Of a stretch of DNA of 64,000 nt, positions 16,579 through 24,887 are shown piece by piece (position 1 is the first letter of the stretch; every line of letters begins with the position of its first letter). The notes beneath the pieces are model-generated. The model saw nothing but the letters and a program-made list of their open reading frames with translations, was not told where the DNA came from and did no database searches. The stretch is from Saccharopolyspora erythraea (GTDB lineage: Bacteria; Actinomycetota; Actinomycetes; Mycobacteriales; Pseudonocardiaceae): assembly GCF_018141105.1 (NCBI RefSeq), contig NZ_CP054839.1, forward strand, positions 62,001 to 126,000, in the 5' to 3' direction. The position numbers were made by a program, and so were the translations under genes.

Positions 16579-17880
16579 TCACGCGCCGAGAACGCGGTCC
16601 AGGTAGGGGTTTCCGAACGCGCCGCCCGGGTCGACGGCCTTGCGCACCCGCAGGAAGTCGTCGAACCGCGGGTAGCGCGAGCGCAGCGCCGCGGCGTCGA
16701 GACGGTGCATCTTGCCCCAGTGCGGGCGCCCGCCGACCGAGGCGACGATCGACTCGAACGTCTCGAAGTAGTGCCGGTAGGGCATCCCGACGAACTGGTG
16801 GATGGCGACGTAGGCCGGCCGGCGCCGGTACGCGGTGGACATCCACACCTCGTCGGCGGCGGCGACCCGCACCTCGATCGGGAACATCACCGGGTGTTCG
16901 AGCGTGCCCACGGCCGAGCGCAGCTCGCCGATCACCGCACCGAGCTCCTCCACCGGCACCGCGTACTCCGACTCCACGAACCGCACGTCGCGCCGGGTCA
17001 CGAACACCCGGTGCGAGCGGTCGCTGTAGGACCGGGCCGAGAGCACCGCGCCGGAGAGCCGGTTGAACGGGCGCACGGCCGCCGGGATGCGGCGGCCGAT
17101 CCGGCACAGCGCGCCGAACAGCCGGTTCTCCACGATCTCGTACTCGACGAAGTGCCGCAGCCTTCCCAGCGGTTCCGGGCTGGTCCCGGCCGGCAGCCGG
17201 TTGTTGCGCTTGACCAGCGTGTTGGAGCTGTGCGGGAACCAGTAGAACTCGAAGTGGTCGTTGTCCCGCGCCAGCTCGTCGAACCGCTCCAGCACGCTGT
17301 CGAGACGCTCGGGGTGCTCGTCGGCGCTGAGGTCGAAGGCGGGCACGCAGCGCAGCGTCACGGTGTGGATCACGCCCAGCGCGCCGAGGCCGACCCGCGC
17401 GGCGGCGAACAGCTCCGGGTCTTCGGTAGCCGAGCAGCGGCGCAGCGAGCCGTCGGCCAGCAGCAGCTCCATCGCCTCGACCTGGGTGGCCAGGCCGCCG
17501 AGCTCGGCGCCGGTGCCGTGGGTGCCGGTGGAGATCGCCCCGGCGACGGTCTGCCGGTCGATGTCCCCGAGGTTGGCCATGGCCAGTCCGAGCTCGTCGA
17601 GCTCGCGGTTGAGCCGGTGCAGGGGCGTGCCGGCGCGGACGGTCACCAGTTCGCCGTCGACGCCCACCACGCCGGACCAGTGCGACAGGTCGAGCGCAAC
17701 GCCGCCGTCGTCGGGCGCGCCGACCCCGGTGAAGGAGTGCCCGGTGCCGAGCGGGCGGACGCGCAGGCCGGCCTCGACGGCGGCCCGGATCTCCGACGCG
17801 GCCGCTTCGGCGTCGCGCGGTGCCGCGACCCGTGCCGGGTCGGCGGTCTCGGTGGCCGCCCAGTTCGTCCATCTGGTCAC
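16579..17880 (-). CDS. FAD-linked sugar-1,4-lactone oxidase (ALO/gulonolactone oxidase-like)
   Basis: 433-residue VAO-family flavoprotein. The N-terminal FAD domain contains RPLGTGHSFTGVG, whose His is the usual covalent-FAD residue, and ISTGTHGTGAELGGLA. The C-terminal ALO domain has VFVTRRDVRFVESEYAVP and GGRPHWGKMH. Members oxidise D-arabinono-, L-gulono- or related lactones, or alditols; which one is not decidable. The chosen GTG (17880, product MTRWTNW...) follows AAAGGG; an upstream extension to 18183 is shadow. It is divergent from a PLP aldolase/deaminase gene across a perfect 10-3-10 palindrome, so both are probably under one regulator. Confidence 0.85.
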   Translation of the reverse strand: MTRWTNWAATETADPARVAAPRDAEAAASEIRAAVEAGLRVRPLGTGHSFTGVGAPDDGGVALDLSHWSGVVGVDGELVTVRAGTPLHRLNRELDELGLAMANLGDIDRQTVAGAISTGTHGTGAELGGLATQVEAMELLLADGSLRRCSATEDPELFAAARVGLGALGVIHTVTLRCVPAFDLSADEHPERLDSVLERFDELARDNDHFEFYWFPHSSNTLVKRNNRLPAGTSPEPLGRLRHFVEYEIVENRLFGALCRIGRRIPAAVRPFNRLSGAVLSARSYSDRSHRVFVTRRDVRFVESEYAVPVEELGAVIGELRSAVGTLEHPVMFPIEVRVAAADEVWMSTAYRRRPAYVAIHQFVGMPYRHYFETFESIVASVGGRPHWGKMHRLDAAALRSRYPRFDDFLRVRKAVDPGGAFGNPYLDRVLGA

Positions 17881-17917
17881 TGCGAGCCCTTTCCGGATGA
17901 CACTCGGTGGGGAGAAA

Positions 17918-17940
17918 TTATGTGAATATGATTCACATAA
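17918..17940. promoter_or_regulatory. 23-bp AT-rich palindromic operator
   Basis: Left arm TTATGTGAAT (17918-17927), centre ATG, right arm ATTCACATAA (17931-17940): a perfect 10-3-10 inverted repeat standing out in very GC-rich DNA. It contains TGTGA-N7-TCACA. It lies between the divergent lactone oxidase (-) and aldolase (+) genes and overlaps the likely -35 of the latter. Candidate binders are the nearby TetR protein (19138-19785) or an unlinked regulator. Confidence 0.8.
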
Positions 17941-17961
17941 CAAGGGTTGTCGGCCTACCGT
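17932..17961 (+). promoter_or_regulatory. Candidate leaderless promoter of the aldolase gene
   Basis: -35 TTCACA (17932-17937), 18-bp spacer, -10 TACCGT (17956-17961), then 7 nt to the GTG at 17969. The -35 is inside the right arm of the palindrome, implying repression by steric block. Confidence 0.5.
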
Positions 17962-17968
17962 GTGAAAC

Positions 17969-19168
17969 GTGCTCAAGGCGCTCCCCGAGTCGCGACGACT
18001 CGACACGGCCACCCGCGAACTCGACCCGCCGTTCGCGGTGGCCGACCTCGCCGCGTTCCACCGCAACGCCGCCGACCTGGTGCGACGTGCGGCGGGACGA
18101 CCGGTGCGGGTGGCCACCAAGTCGGTGCGATGCCGGGAACTGCTGCGCAGGACCCTGAAGACGCCCGGCTTCGCCGGCCTCATGTGCTACAGCCTCGCCG
18201 AGGCGCTCTGGCTGCACGGCGACGGCCTCAGCGAGGACGTCCTGGTCGCCTACCCGACGGCCGACCGGGCAGCGCTGCGCGAGCTCGCCGCACGTCCGGC
18301 GGCCGCGGCCGCCATCACGATCATGGTCGACTCGGTCGAGCACCTGGACCTGGTCGACGCCACCGCCGGAACGCGCCGCCCGGACATCCGGGTGTGCCTG
18401 GACGTCGACGCCTCCTGGCGGCCGCTGCCCGCCCTGCACGTCGGCACCCGGCGCTCGCCGGTGCACACCGCCGAGGACGCCCGGCGGCTCGCCGAGGCGA
18501 TCGTGCGCCGAGCGGGGTTCCGGCTCGCGGGCCTGATGGCCTACGAAGGCCAGATCGCCGGGGTCGGCGACGCCCCGCCCGGCAACCCGCTGCGCGGGGC
18601 GGGGGTGCGGTGGATGCGGCGCCGGTCCGCCGCCGAGCTCGCCGGACGCCGGGCCGAGATCGTCACCGCGATCCGGGAACTGGCCGAGCTGGAGTTCGTC
18701 AACGGCGGCGGCACCGGCAGCATCGAGACCACCACCGCCGAGTCCGCCGTCACCGAGGTCGCTGCCGGGTCCGGGCTGGTCGGGCCGACCCTGTTCGACG
18801 CGTACCGGTCGTTCCGGCCGGAGCCCGCCCTGCTGTTCGCGCTGCCCGTCGTGCACCGCCCCGGCGGCCGGGTCGCGACGGTGTTCGGCGGCGGCTACAT
18901 CGCGTCCGGGCCGGTCGGCGCCGACCGCGCACCGACCCCGTACCTGCCCGCGGGGTTGAAGCTGACCGCCGTCGAAGGCGCGGGCGAGGTGCAGACGCCG
19001 GTCGCCGGGCCCGCCGCCCGGCGGCTGCGCCTGGGCGACCGGGTCTGGTTCCGCCACGCCAAGGCCGGCGAGCTCGCCGAGCGGTTCAACGAGTACCACC
19101 TGGTCGAGGGCGACCGGGTGGCGGACTCGGTGCCCACCTACCGCGGGGAGGGCAGATCCTTCGGTTGA
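17969..19168 (+). CDS. Fold-type III PLP amino-acid deaminase/aldolase (D-threonine aldolase/alanine-racemase-N-like)
   Basis: 399-residue enzyme with an alanine-racemase-like TIM barrel: FAVADLAAFHRNAADLV then RVATKSVRC (PLP Lys in VATKS, about residue 51), MVDSVEHLDLV, CLDVDASWRPL, VNGGGTGSIETTT (PLP phosphate GGGTGS), and a C-terminal beta domain with FGGGYIASG and DRVWFRHAKAGELAERFNE, whose His resembles the metal-site region of D-threonine aldolases and D-serine dehydratases. It should act on a D-3-hydroxy amino acid. Start is GTG without SD but 7 nt after a -10 box. The 3' end overlaps the convergent TetR gene by 31 bp. Divergent pairing with a lactone oxidase hints at a shared pathway not known to me. 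Confidence 0.82.
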   Translation: MLKALPESRRLDTATRELDPPFAVADLAAFHRNAADLVRRAAGRPVRVATKSVRCRELLRRTLKTPGFAGLMCYSLAEALWLHGDGLSEDVLVAYPTADRAALRELAARPAAAAAITIMVDSVEHLDLVDATAGTRRPDIRVCLDVDASWRPLPALHVGTRRSPVHTAEDARRLAEAIVRRAGFRLAGLMAYEGQIAGVGDAPPGNPLRGAGVRWMRRRSAAELAGRRAEIVTAIRELAELEFVNGGGTGSIETTTAESAVTEVAAGSGLVGPTLFDAYRSFRPEPALLFALPVVHRPGGRVATVFGGGYIASGPVGADRAPTPYLPAGLKLTAVEGAGEVQTPVAGPAARRLRLGDRVWFRHAKAGELAERFNEYHLVEGDRVADSVPTYRGEGRSFG

Positions 19169-19785
19169 TCATCGGGCAGCCGGTTGGCCAGGTAGCCCCG
19201 GACCAGCTCCCGCGCCTCGGTGACCAGCGTCGGGTCGCCGCCGGGGTCGCGGCGGAAAGCCAGGTGCAGCACCGCGTCGGCGGCCTCCACCGCCACCGAC
19301 AGCGGCAGCATCAGCTCGGCGGCGTCCAGGTCGAACTCGGCGGCGATCAGGGAGGTCAGCTTCTCGGCGATGACAGTGTTGTTGTCCTTGCTCGCGTCGA
19401 GCAGCCGCAGGTCCACGACGTCGCCGAAGTGCAGGCGGCTGAATCCGGGAACCTCGCGGTGCATGGTCATGTAGACGTCGAAGACGGCGTCCACGGCGTC
19501 CCACCAGTGCGCCATCTCGACGCCCTCGAAGCGCGCCGAGACAGTGCGGACGAAGCGGTCCAGGTTGCGGAGGGTCAGCTCCTGCACCACGGCGCGTTTG
19601 TCGGGGAAGAACTGGTAGAGCGAGCCGACCGCCACGCCCGCCCGCTCGGCGATCAGCGTCGTCGACAGCCCGTCGTAACCGACCTCGTCGATGAGTTGGG
19701 CACAGGCTTCGAGCATCTTCTCGACCCGCTGGGCGCTGCGTTGCTGAACCGGCTTGCGGCGCAGGGGCGCTACTTCGGTGGGCAA
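19138..19785 (-). CDS. TetR-family transcriptional regulator
   Basis: 215-residue repressor. The N-terminal HTH reads QQRSAQRVEKMLEACAQLID...TTLIAERAGVAVGSLYQFFPDKRAVVQEL, a canonical TetR signature (about residues 10-60); the rest is an all-helical ligand domain. The start is taken as TTG 19785 because AAGGAG lies just upstream and homologues begin near the HTH; the ATG of the longest frame (19959) lacks an RBS and adds an unstructured Arg/Gly tail. It is convergent with the aldolase gene and divergent from the isonitrile-synthase-like gene, so either the 17918 palindrome or the 19786-20363 region could be its target. Confidence 0.88.
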   Translation of the reverse strand: MPTEVAPLRRKPVQQRSAQRVEKMLEACAQLIDEVGYDGLSTTLIAERAGVAVGSLYQFFPDKRAVVQELTLRNLDRFVRTVSARFEGVEMAHWWDAVDAVFDVYMTMHREVPGFSRLHFGDVVDLRLLDASKDNNTVIAEKLTSLIAAEFDLDAAELMLPLSVAVEAADAVLHLAFRRDPGGDPTLVTEARELVRGYLANRLPDDQPKDLPSPR

Positions 19786-20363
19786 GGCGACTCCTTGATC
19801 ATGTTCTTGACCATCTTGCCGACCACGACCGTGACTCTCTTTCAGGGGAGCCCTTCCATCGTCGCCGAGGGGCGGAGCCCGGCGGTCTGGTGCACCGGGA
19901 CCCGGCTGTCCCGATGCTTCAAGTCTCTCGTTCCGGCACTGTTCGCGCCCTGCGGACATGCCGAAACCTATATCAGCCGGTCGGGTGTTTCACCCGCCAA
20001 CGCCTTGACCGCGACCGCGGAGCCGTTCCGCAGGTGTCGAGCCGCTTTCGCCGCCCGCGCGGGGCCGGAGCGGCCGGGAGGGCATATGCATTCGGTCACG
20101 TTGCCAGTGCGAACGGTCACTATCTAGCGTGTTCGAGTCTTCTCGGTCCGCGACAGAAGGGTCATCGTGGGTAACTGCGGCGCCGCCTCTCGATCTTCCG
20201 GCCCCCCTCGTGCTGTGCTCATGCGTAGGACACCGGCCGGGGCCACCCGGCAAGCGCCGCCCGGCCCGCGGCTCGCGGCCGCCCGGGCAGGCTCGCGGCG
20301 CGCCCGGTGACCGCGTCGCAGGCCCTCGCCCGCCGGGGGGCACCGACACGAGGAGAGCGCCCG
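19786..20363. other. Divergent intergenic region upstream of the large fusion gene
   Basis: About 580 bp with no convincing gene; open frames on both strands are shadow-like (a GTG frame from 20168 runs into the next gene out of frame). AT-richer spots near 19966 (CCTATATCAG) and 20118 (ACTATCTAGC) could be -10 regions for the TetR gene and the fusion gene. Confidence 0.45.
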
Positions 20364-23300
20364 TTGGACGGTTGGCGTCGACGGGACCTGTGGTCCCCGT
20401 TGGCGGTCGCGGAGGCCAACGCCATGCTTCGCGACGGCGCCTACGGGCTCCGGGTCGAGCCGGCACCGTGGCGGCTGACCGGACCCGGCGCAGGCGTCGG
20501 GCTGCCGCTGGGTGACGAGCCGACCTGGGGCGACCTGTACCGCGCGTTGGTCAGGTTGCGGCGGACCCGGCGAACGCACGATCCGGCCTGGCTGCACCGG
20601 TTGACCCGGACGCTGTCGGGCGAGGTGCCCGCCGCGGGCGCGACCCGCTGGGTCGTGGTGCCTCCGGGACGGCTGGAGCGGCTGACGGCCGGCTGCGGCA
20701 CCGACCTCCGCCACTTCCTCGCCCCGCTGGTGGCGTCGGACGGCTCGACGCTGTTCCCCGCCACCGGCGGCGGGGTGGAGCGACCGGACCTCGTCGTCGA
20801 CGACAACGGCGGGGTGATCACCGTCCGGGGCGAGGCCGGCCCGCCGGTCCGGTTGCGCGCCACCGACCTCGGTGCCGCGCGCAGCCAGCTGAGCAACTGG
20901 TCCGCGCTGGCGGCCGCGGTGGAGTCCGACCCGGTGCTGCGGATGCACTGCGCCGCGCAGGCCGTACCGGGGGCACTGGCCGACGCCGACTCCGCGCTGC
21001 TGCTGCAGGGCATCGAGCCCTCGCCGAGACACCCCGGGCATCCCGGCGGCACCGTCGTCGCGGGTCTGCCCGCACTGCTGCGTCCGACCGCCGGCGGCCG
21101 GGCCGGGCTGCTGCGGATGGTGATCGAGAACCGCTTCGAGCACCGGGAGGACGAGCTCGGCTACTTCCTCGACCACCTGGTCCGGCCGCTGCTGCGGACG
21201 TTCCGCCTGGCGCTCGACGACCACCGGCTCGCGTTGCTCTCGCTGGACCCCGACGGTGCCGGGTTCGAGCTGTCGACGGAGTTACAGCTCACCGGACGCG
21301 CGGTGGTCACCGACCTCGGCGAGGTCCGGCCGGAGCCGACCGGGGCCGAGGTCACCGCGGCCGCCGACGGGCTCACCCGCACGCTCGACGAGCTGACCGC
21401 CGGTTTCGCCGCGATCGGCTTCGCGGGCGGACGGCACCGGCACGAGGCGGTGCGAGCGGCGGTCGAGGAGGTGACGGCGGAGGAGCTGCGGTTCCTGCGG
21501 CCGCGCACGGCCGAGCTGCTCTCCGGCGACCACGGCCTGCGCGACTTCGCGCACAGCGTGCCGGAGGACCAGGACCGGGTGCTCAAGGAAGTGCTGCGCG
21601 TCGTCGAGGAGCGCACGCGCAAGCGGCGCTGGGACCGCGATTTGCCGCAGCCCGTGGTCGTCATCGACCTCGACATGTGCGGGATCGTGCCGCTGCGGCG
21701 GACGCTCGACGCGGCCCGCGCGGTCTGCGGACCGCGCCCGGGTGCGCCCGAGGGCATCATCGAGCTCGCCCGGCCGGGTTCGCTGCCGGTGCTGCCCAAC
21801 TTCTCCGAATCGGCCTGGGACAACTTCGTCGACCTCAGCGGGCTGGGCCGCAAGTACCCGGCGGTGGACTGGCGGCAGGTGCACGCCGAGTTCTTCCACG
21901 CGTTCTCCCGGCCCTGGGAGCGGCTGCGGACCGACACCGTCAGCCCCGGCCTCGCGCGGTTCGTGTGGGACGTCCACGACGGCGGCGGCCGCGTGGTGTT
22001 CTGCACTGGCCGCCGCGAACGCGTGCGCGCCCAGACCGAGGAGGTGCTCGCGGCGGCGGGCGTGCCGGAAGCGGCGCTGCTGTGCATGCCCGACGACCGC
22101 ACCAGGCCGATCTCCGAGCTGAAGGCGGAGAAGCTGCGCGAGCTCGGCGACATCGACGTCGTCGCGGTCTTCGACGACCTGCTGCGCAACCGCGTCGCGC
22201 TCACCGGGGAGTTCGCCGGGGCCAGGGCGGTGGCGGTGGAGATCCCGGGGATGGCCACCGAACGGCGGCCGGGGCAGCAGGCCGGCGACCAGGCGCCGGT
22301 GATCTCGACGTTCGAGACGATCCCGCGCCGTGCCGCACCGAGCCTGTCCAACACGCACTCGCTGGAGGAGCTGCAGATCGGCGCCATGCGGCGCAACCGG
22401 CTCTCGCGCGACTGGGCGGTGCACCTCAGCGAGCGGGAGACGCTTTCGCTGGTCGGTTCGGTGCTCGCCGACGCCGACCGCTCGGCGGCCAGGACCGCGC
22501 GCGGTGCGCGCGTGAAGTTCGGTCTCGACCAGGGCGAGCCCGGGTTCGAGCAGGTCATCCGGGCGCTGCACCACGTGTTCACGCGCAAGCAGTTCCTCAA
22601 GGGCTCGCGGTCGAACTACCGGTGGGAGGACATGCTCCGCGACGCCGGCCCGTTCGTCTCCCGCGACCAGCCGCTGGAGATCGTGCTGCTGGGCTTCCCG
22701 GTCAAGCAGTGCCTGAACCGGCTCAAGGCGTTCGGTCCGCTGCCCGACCTCGCCGAGCTGGGCGGGCTGGCGCGGCTGCGGGAGCTGCGGAACGCGGTGC
22801 GGGCGGTCCACCCGCCCGGCGTGCACTTCAACATCCTCACCGACGGCAGGCACTTCCGGCCCCGCCCCGCCGCCATCACCGACGCCTACAGCCGCAAGCT
22901 GCGCGAGTACGTGCGGCTGGTCGGCATCGACGACTGCACGACGGTCGAGGAGATCGACACCGTCGCCCGGCAGCGGCTCGGCCCCGACCTGCCCGCTCGG
23001 CGCTCGGCGCGGCTCGCGCGGTACCGCGCCGAGATCTACCAGGTGCTCCAGGGCTTCGACATCACCGCCAACCCGCTGCGCACGCTCGACGAAGTCGATC
23101 AACGGGTGTCCAGGATGGACGGAGAGCTGGGCGAGGCCATGCGCCTTTTCCGGGAGATGCTGATGTCGGTGGTGTACTCGGTGCCGGTGACCGCACCGGC
23201 CGGCGTCGACCGGCTCACCTGGTCGACGCTGGTCTACGCCGACCTCTACAACCCGGCCGACCCGGCGGTGCCGGAGCAGGTCCGGCGGGCGCGGGCCGCG

Positions 23301-23684
23301 GTGCTGAGCCGGGCGTGGCACACCGTCGTCCGCTACGTGGCGACGCTGCGGGTGGACGAGGCACTCGGCTACGAGGATCTGTTCCCGGACCGGGTGCGGC
23401 TGACCGTCAGCGCGGCCCGTCCCGGCCGCTGCGGCTTCACCTACCTCGGCGGGTCGGGCCTGCTGCCGTGGCAGGGCACCGGTGTGCTCGACCCCCGCGG
23501 GCACGTGGCCGTCGACTTCGCGATCGCCGTGCTGGACCAGGGTTTCGTCCCGGTGTACTCACCGCTGCTCGGACCCCGCCAGCCCTGGATGATGGTCCCG
23601 GCGCAGCACACCAGGCCGTCGGCGTCCGGCGGGCTGCGCCTGGACGACGCCCTCGCCGAACGCGTCCGCCTGCGGCGCAAGTAG
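20364..23684 (+). CDS. Large fusion: unknown N-region + HAD phosphatase + PvcA/DIT1 isonitrile-synthase-like domain
   Basis: 1,106-residue cytoplasmic protein. TTG 20364 has GAGGAG eight bases upstream; the frame is open from 20307 without an RBS. Residues 1-420: no family recognised. Residues about 431-640: a HAD phosphatase with all four motifs, VIDLDMCG (I), FCTGRRER (II), LKAEKL (III Lys) and VFDDLLRNR (IV). Residues about 700-1080: strong resemblance to PvcA/IsnA/DIT1: IVLLGFPVKQCLNRLKAFG, LPDLAELGGLARLRELR, HPPGVHFNILTDGRHF, and a C-terminal LTVSAARPGRCG...LLPWQGTGVLD with VPVYSPLL. The usual PWHG is PWQG here. PvcA enzymes make vinyl- or alkyl-isonitriles from an amino acid and ribulose-5-phosphate. 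No Fe/2OG oxygenase (PvcB) is adjacent. Own terminator, so monocistronic. Confidence 0.75.
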   Translation: MDGWRRRDLWSPLAVAEANAMLRDGAYGLRVEPAPWRLTGPGAGVGLPLGDEPTWGDLYRALVRLRRTRRTHDPAWLHRLTRTLSGEVPAAGATRWVVVPPGRLERLTAGCGTDLRHFLAPLVASDGSTLFPATGGGVERPDLVVDDNGGVITVRGEAGPPVRLRATDLGAARSQLSNWSALAAAVESDPVLRMHCAAQAVPGALADADSALLLQGIEPSPRHPGHPGGTVVAGLPALLRPTAGGRAGLLRMVIENRFEHREDELGYFLDHLVRPLLRTFRLALDDHRLALLSLDPDGAGFELSTELQLTGRAVVTDLGEVRPEPTGAEVTAAADGLTRTLDELTAGFAAIGFAGGRHRHEAVRAAVEEVTAEELRFLRPRTAELLSGDHGLRDFAHSVPEDQDRVLKEVLRVVEERTRKRRWDRDLPQPVVVIDLDMCGIVPLRRTLDAARAVCGPRPGAPEGIIELARPGSLPVLPNFSESAWDNFVDLSGLGRKYPAVDWRQVHAEFFHAFSRPWERLRTDTVSPGLARFVWDVHDGGGRVVFCTGRRERVRAQTEEVLAAAGVPEAALLCMPDDRTRPISELKAEKLRELGDIDVVAVFDDLLRNRVALTGEFAGARAVAVEIPGMATERRPGQQAGDQAPVISTFETIPRRAAPSLSNTHSLEELQIGAMRRNRLSRDWAVHLSERETLSLVGSVLADADRSAARTARGARVKFGLDQGEPGFEQVIRALHHVFTRKQFLKGSRSNYRWEDMLRDAGPFVSRDQPLEIVLLGFPVKQCLNRLKAFGPLPDLAELGGLARLRELRNAVRAVHPPGVHFNILTDGRHFRPRPAAITDAYSRKLREYVRLVGIDDCTTVEEIDTVARQRLGPDLPARRSARLARYRAEIYQVLQGFDITANPLRTLDEVDQRVSRMDGELGEAMRLFREMLMSVVYSVPVTAPAGVDRLTWSTLVYADLYNPADPAVPEQVRRARAAVLSRAWHTVVRYVATLRVDEALGYEDLFPDRVRLTVSAARPGRCGFTYLGGSGLLPWQGTGVLDPRGHVAVDFAIAVLDQGFVPVYSPLLGPRQPWMMVPAQHTRPSASGGLRLDDALAERVRLRRK

Positions 23685-23715
23685 CCCGCACGGCCGAACG
23701 GCCCCGGCACAAGCG

Positions 23716-23761
23716 AAAGGCCCCGGTACTCGTCCGGGGAAACGAGTGCCGGGGCCTTTTT
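23716..23761 (+). terminator. Rho-independent terminator with T-tract
   Basis: Long hairpin AAAGGCCCCGGTACTCGT / ACGAGTGCCGGGGCCTTT (one G-T pair, loop CCGGGGAA) followed by TTTTT at 23757-23761, 31 bp after the large fusion gene. Confidence 0.93.
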
Positions 23762-24061
23762 CACACTCCGCGTCCGGGTCGGGGAGGACGGATGCGGAGA
23801 GGCTTGGAAATCCGCGAACCGGTACCGGTCGGGGGAGGGGAGTGCTTCGGCACCGGTCCGCGGATGTCTGCGGTCCGCCCGGCCTGGCGGCCGTCGGCGG
23901 AGTTCCACTGTGGAGTTGGAGGTCGATGTGGTGGCCGACGACCGCGATGCCGAGGTCGGGGGTTCACGACGTCCACGTTCGTCGGCCACCACGAGGCGGT
24001 TTCTCGGTCTGGTTCCGGGTCGGGGAGGAGGATGTTGCTTCCGGGACCGAGACCGCCGGCT
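23762..24061. other. Intergenic, no gene seen
   Basis: 300 bp between the fusion-gene terminator and the 3' end of the Cys-cluster protein gene. Open frames through it cross the terminator and have no RBS. Nothing specific recognised. Confidence 0.5.
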
Positions 24062-24400
24062 TTACGGCACCGGCGCCACCTCGCGCAGAGCGTGCGCGGG
24101 GCGCAGGTGCCGTGCGGGACGAGGCGCCAGGGCGCCGCTCACCAGGTGCTCGTAGGCCGAGCGCCACACCGTGCAGGGTGCCTTGCACGGGCGCCAGCGG
24201 CTCGAGCACTCCGGGCAGTTGCCCTTCTCGTCGGCGTCGTGAGCGGAGAGCAGCGTGCGCCACCCCTCGGTCAACCGAGGAAGCTCGGAGCGCGCCACGG
24301 CGAGCAGGGAAGGGGCGTCCGCGCGGTTCGCCAGCTCGGAGAGCACGTCGAGCCGCTCCCACACCGCGTTGCGCAGCACCTGTCCCAGTATCTCGTCCAC
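24062..24400 (-). CDS. Small Cys-cluster protein, 112 aa
   Basis: Unrecognised but plausible small soluble protein. An N-terminal helical region (DEILGQVLRNAVWERLDVLSEL) is followed by CPECSSRWRPCKAPC, which could bind zinc or simply pair as disulfides, then an Arg/His-rich tail. GTG start at 24400 preceded by GGTGAGG. It lies 13 bp downstream of another small gene on the same strand, and the pair is divergent from an HTH-TPR regulator; this resembles actinobacterial loci where regulators have tiny partner genes, but the partnership is inference. Confidence 0.62.
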   Translation of the reverse strand: MDEILGQVLRNAVWERLDVLSELANRADAPSLLAVARSELPRLTEGWRTLLSAHDADEKGNCPECSSRWRPCKAPCTVWRSAYEHLVSGALAPRPARHLRPAHALREVAPVP

Positions 24401-24413
24401 CGCAACCTCACCG

Positions 24414-24665
24414 TCACTTTCTCGCCTGCTCAGCGGCGGCCCGCAGCGCGGTGCTCAGCTCACCGGCTCCGCCGGTGGAAAGCACTGCGGTCTCGCCTGG
24501 CGGTCCGACGAGAACCACCTTGTCCCGGTTCACCAGCACGGTGAGGTCCCGCGGCGCGTTGGTCGCGTCCCGACAGTGGAACCGCCACCACCTGGTGCGG
24601 TCGCCCGCACCACCGGAGGACTCGGCCGGACCGGCCGGGTCTCCCTGCTGCTCGGTGCTGTCCAC
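24414..24665 (-). CDS. Small hypothetical protein, 83 aa
   Basis: GTG 24665 to 24414. The core reads TRWWRFHCRDA...DLTVLVNRDKVVLVGPPG and ELSTALRAAAEQARK: two or three beta strands and a terminal helix, a compact domain with an acidic disordered N-terminus. No family recognised with certainty. First gene of a two-gene unit with the 112-aa Cys-cluster protein, divergent from the HTH-TPR regulator (222-bp shared region containing CGCCTA-gtcgg-TAGGCG at 24734-24750). Confidence 0.62.
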   Translation of the reverse strand: MDSTEQQGDPAGPAESSGGAGDRTRWWRFHCRDATNAPRDLTVLVNRDKVVLVGPPGETAVLSTGGAGELSTALRAAAEQARK

Positions 24666-24887
24666 GGTCGTTGGGGTTCCTCTCCGTACCCGGTTGCTTA
24701 CCCACGACTAGATTGATGCGAGTCGGGCCACTTCGCCTAGTCGGTAGGCGACGACCGGGCCGACGGCGACGACGAGCGGTCGGCGGACTTCACCCCCGCC
24801 GATCACCTCCGACGAAGAGCACTTCACCGACTTGCGGGAGTGCCCTTACTCTGCGACCAACGCCCGTCAGTGCGTGAGGGGGTCCAA

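Noticed and set aside
23441-23992. 183-codon minus-strand ORF between the fusion gene and the small Cys-cluster gene
   Set aside because: It crosses a strong T-tailed terminator and the 3' end of the fusion gene, with no RBS and Ser/Arg/Pro-rich content.
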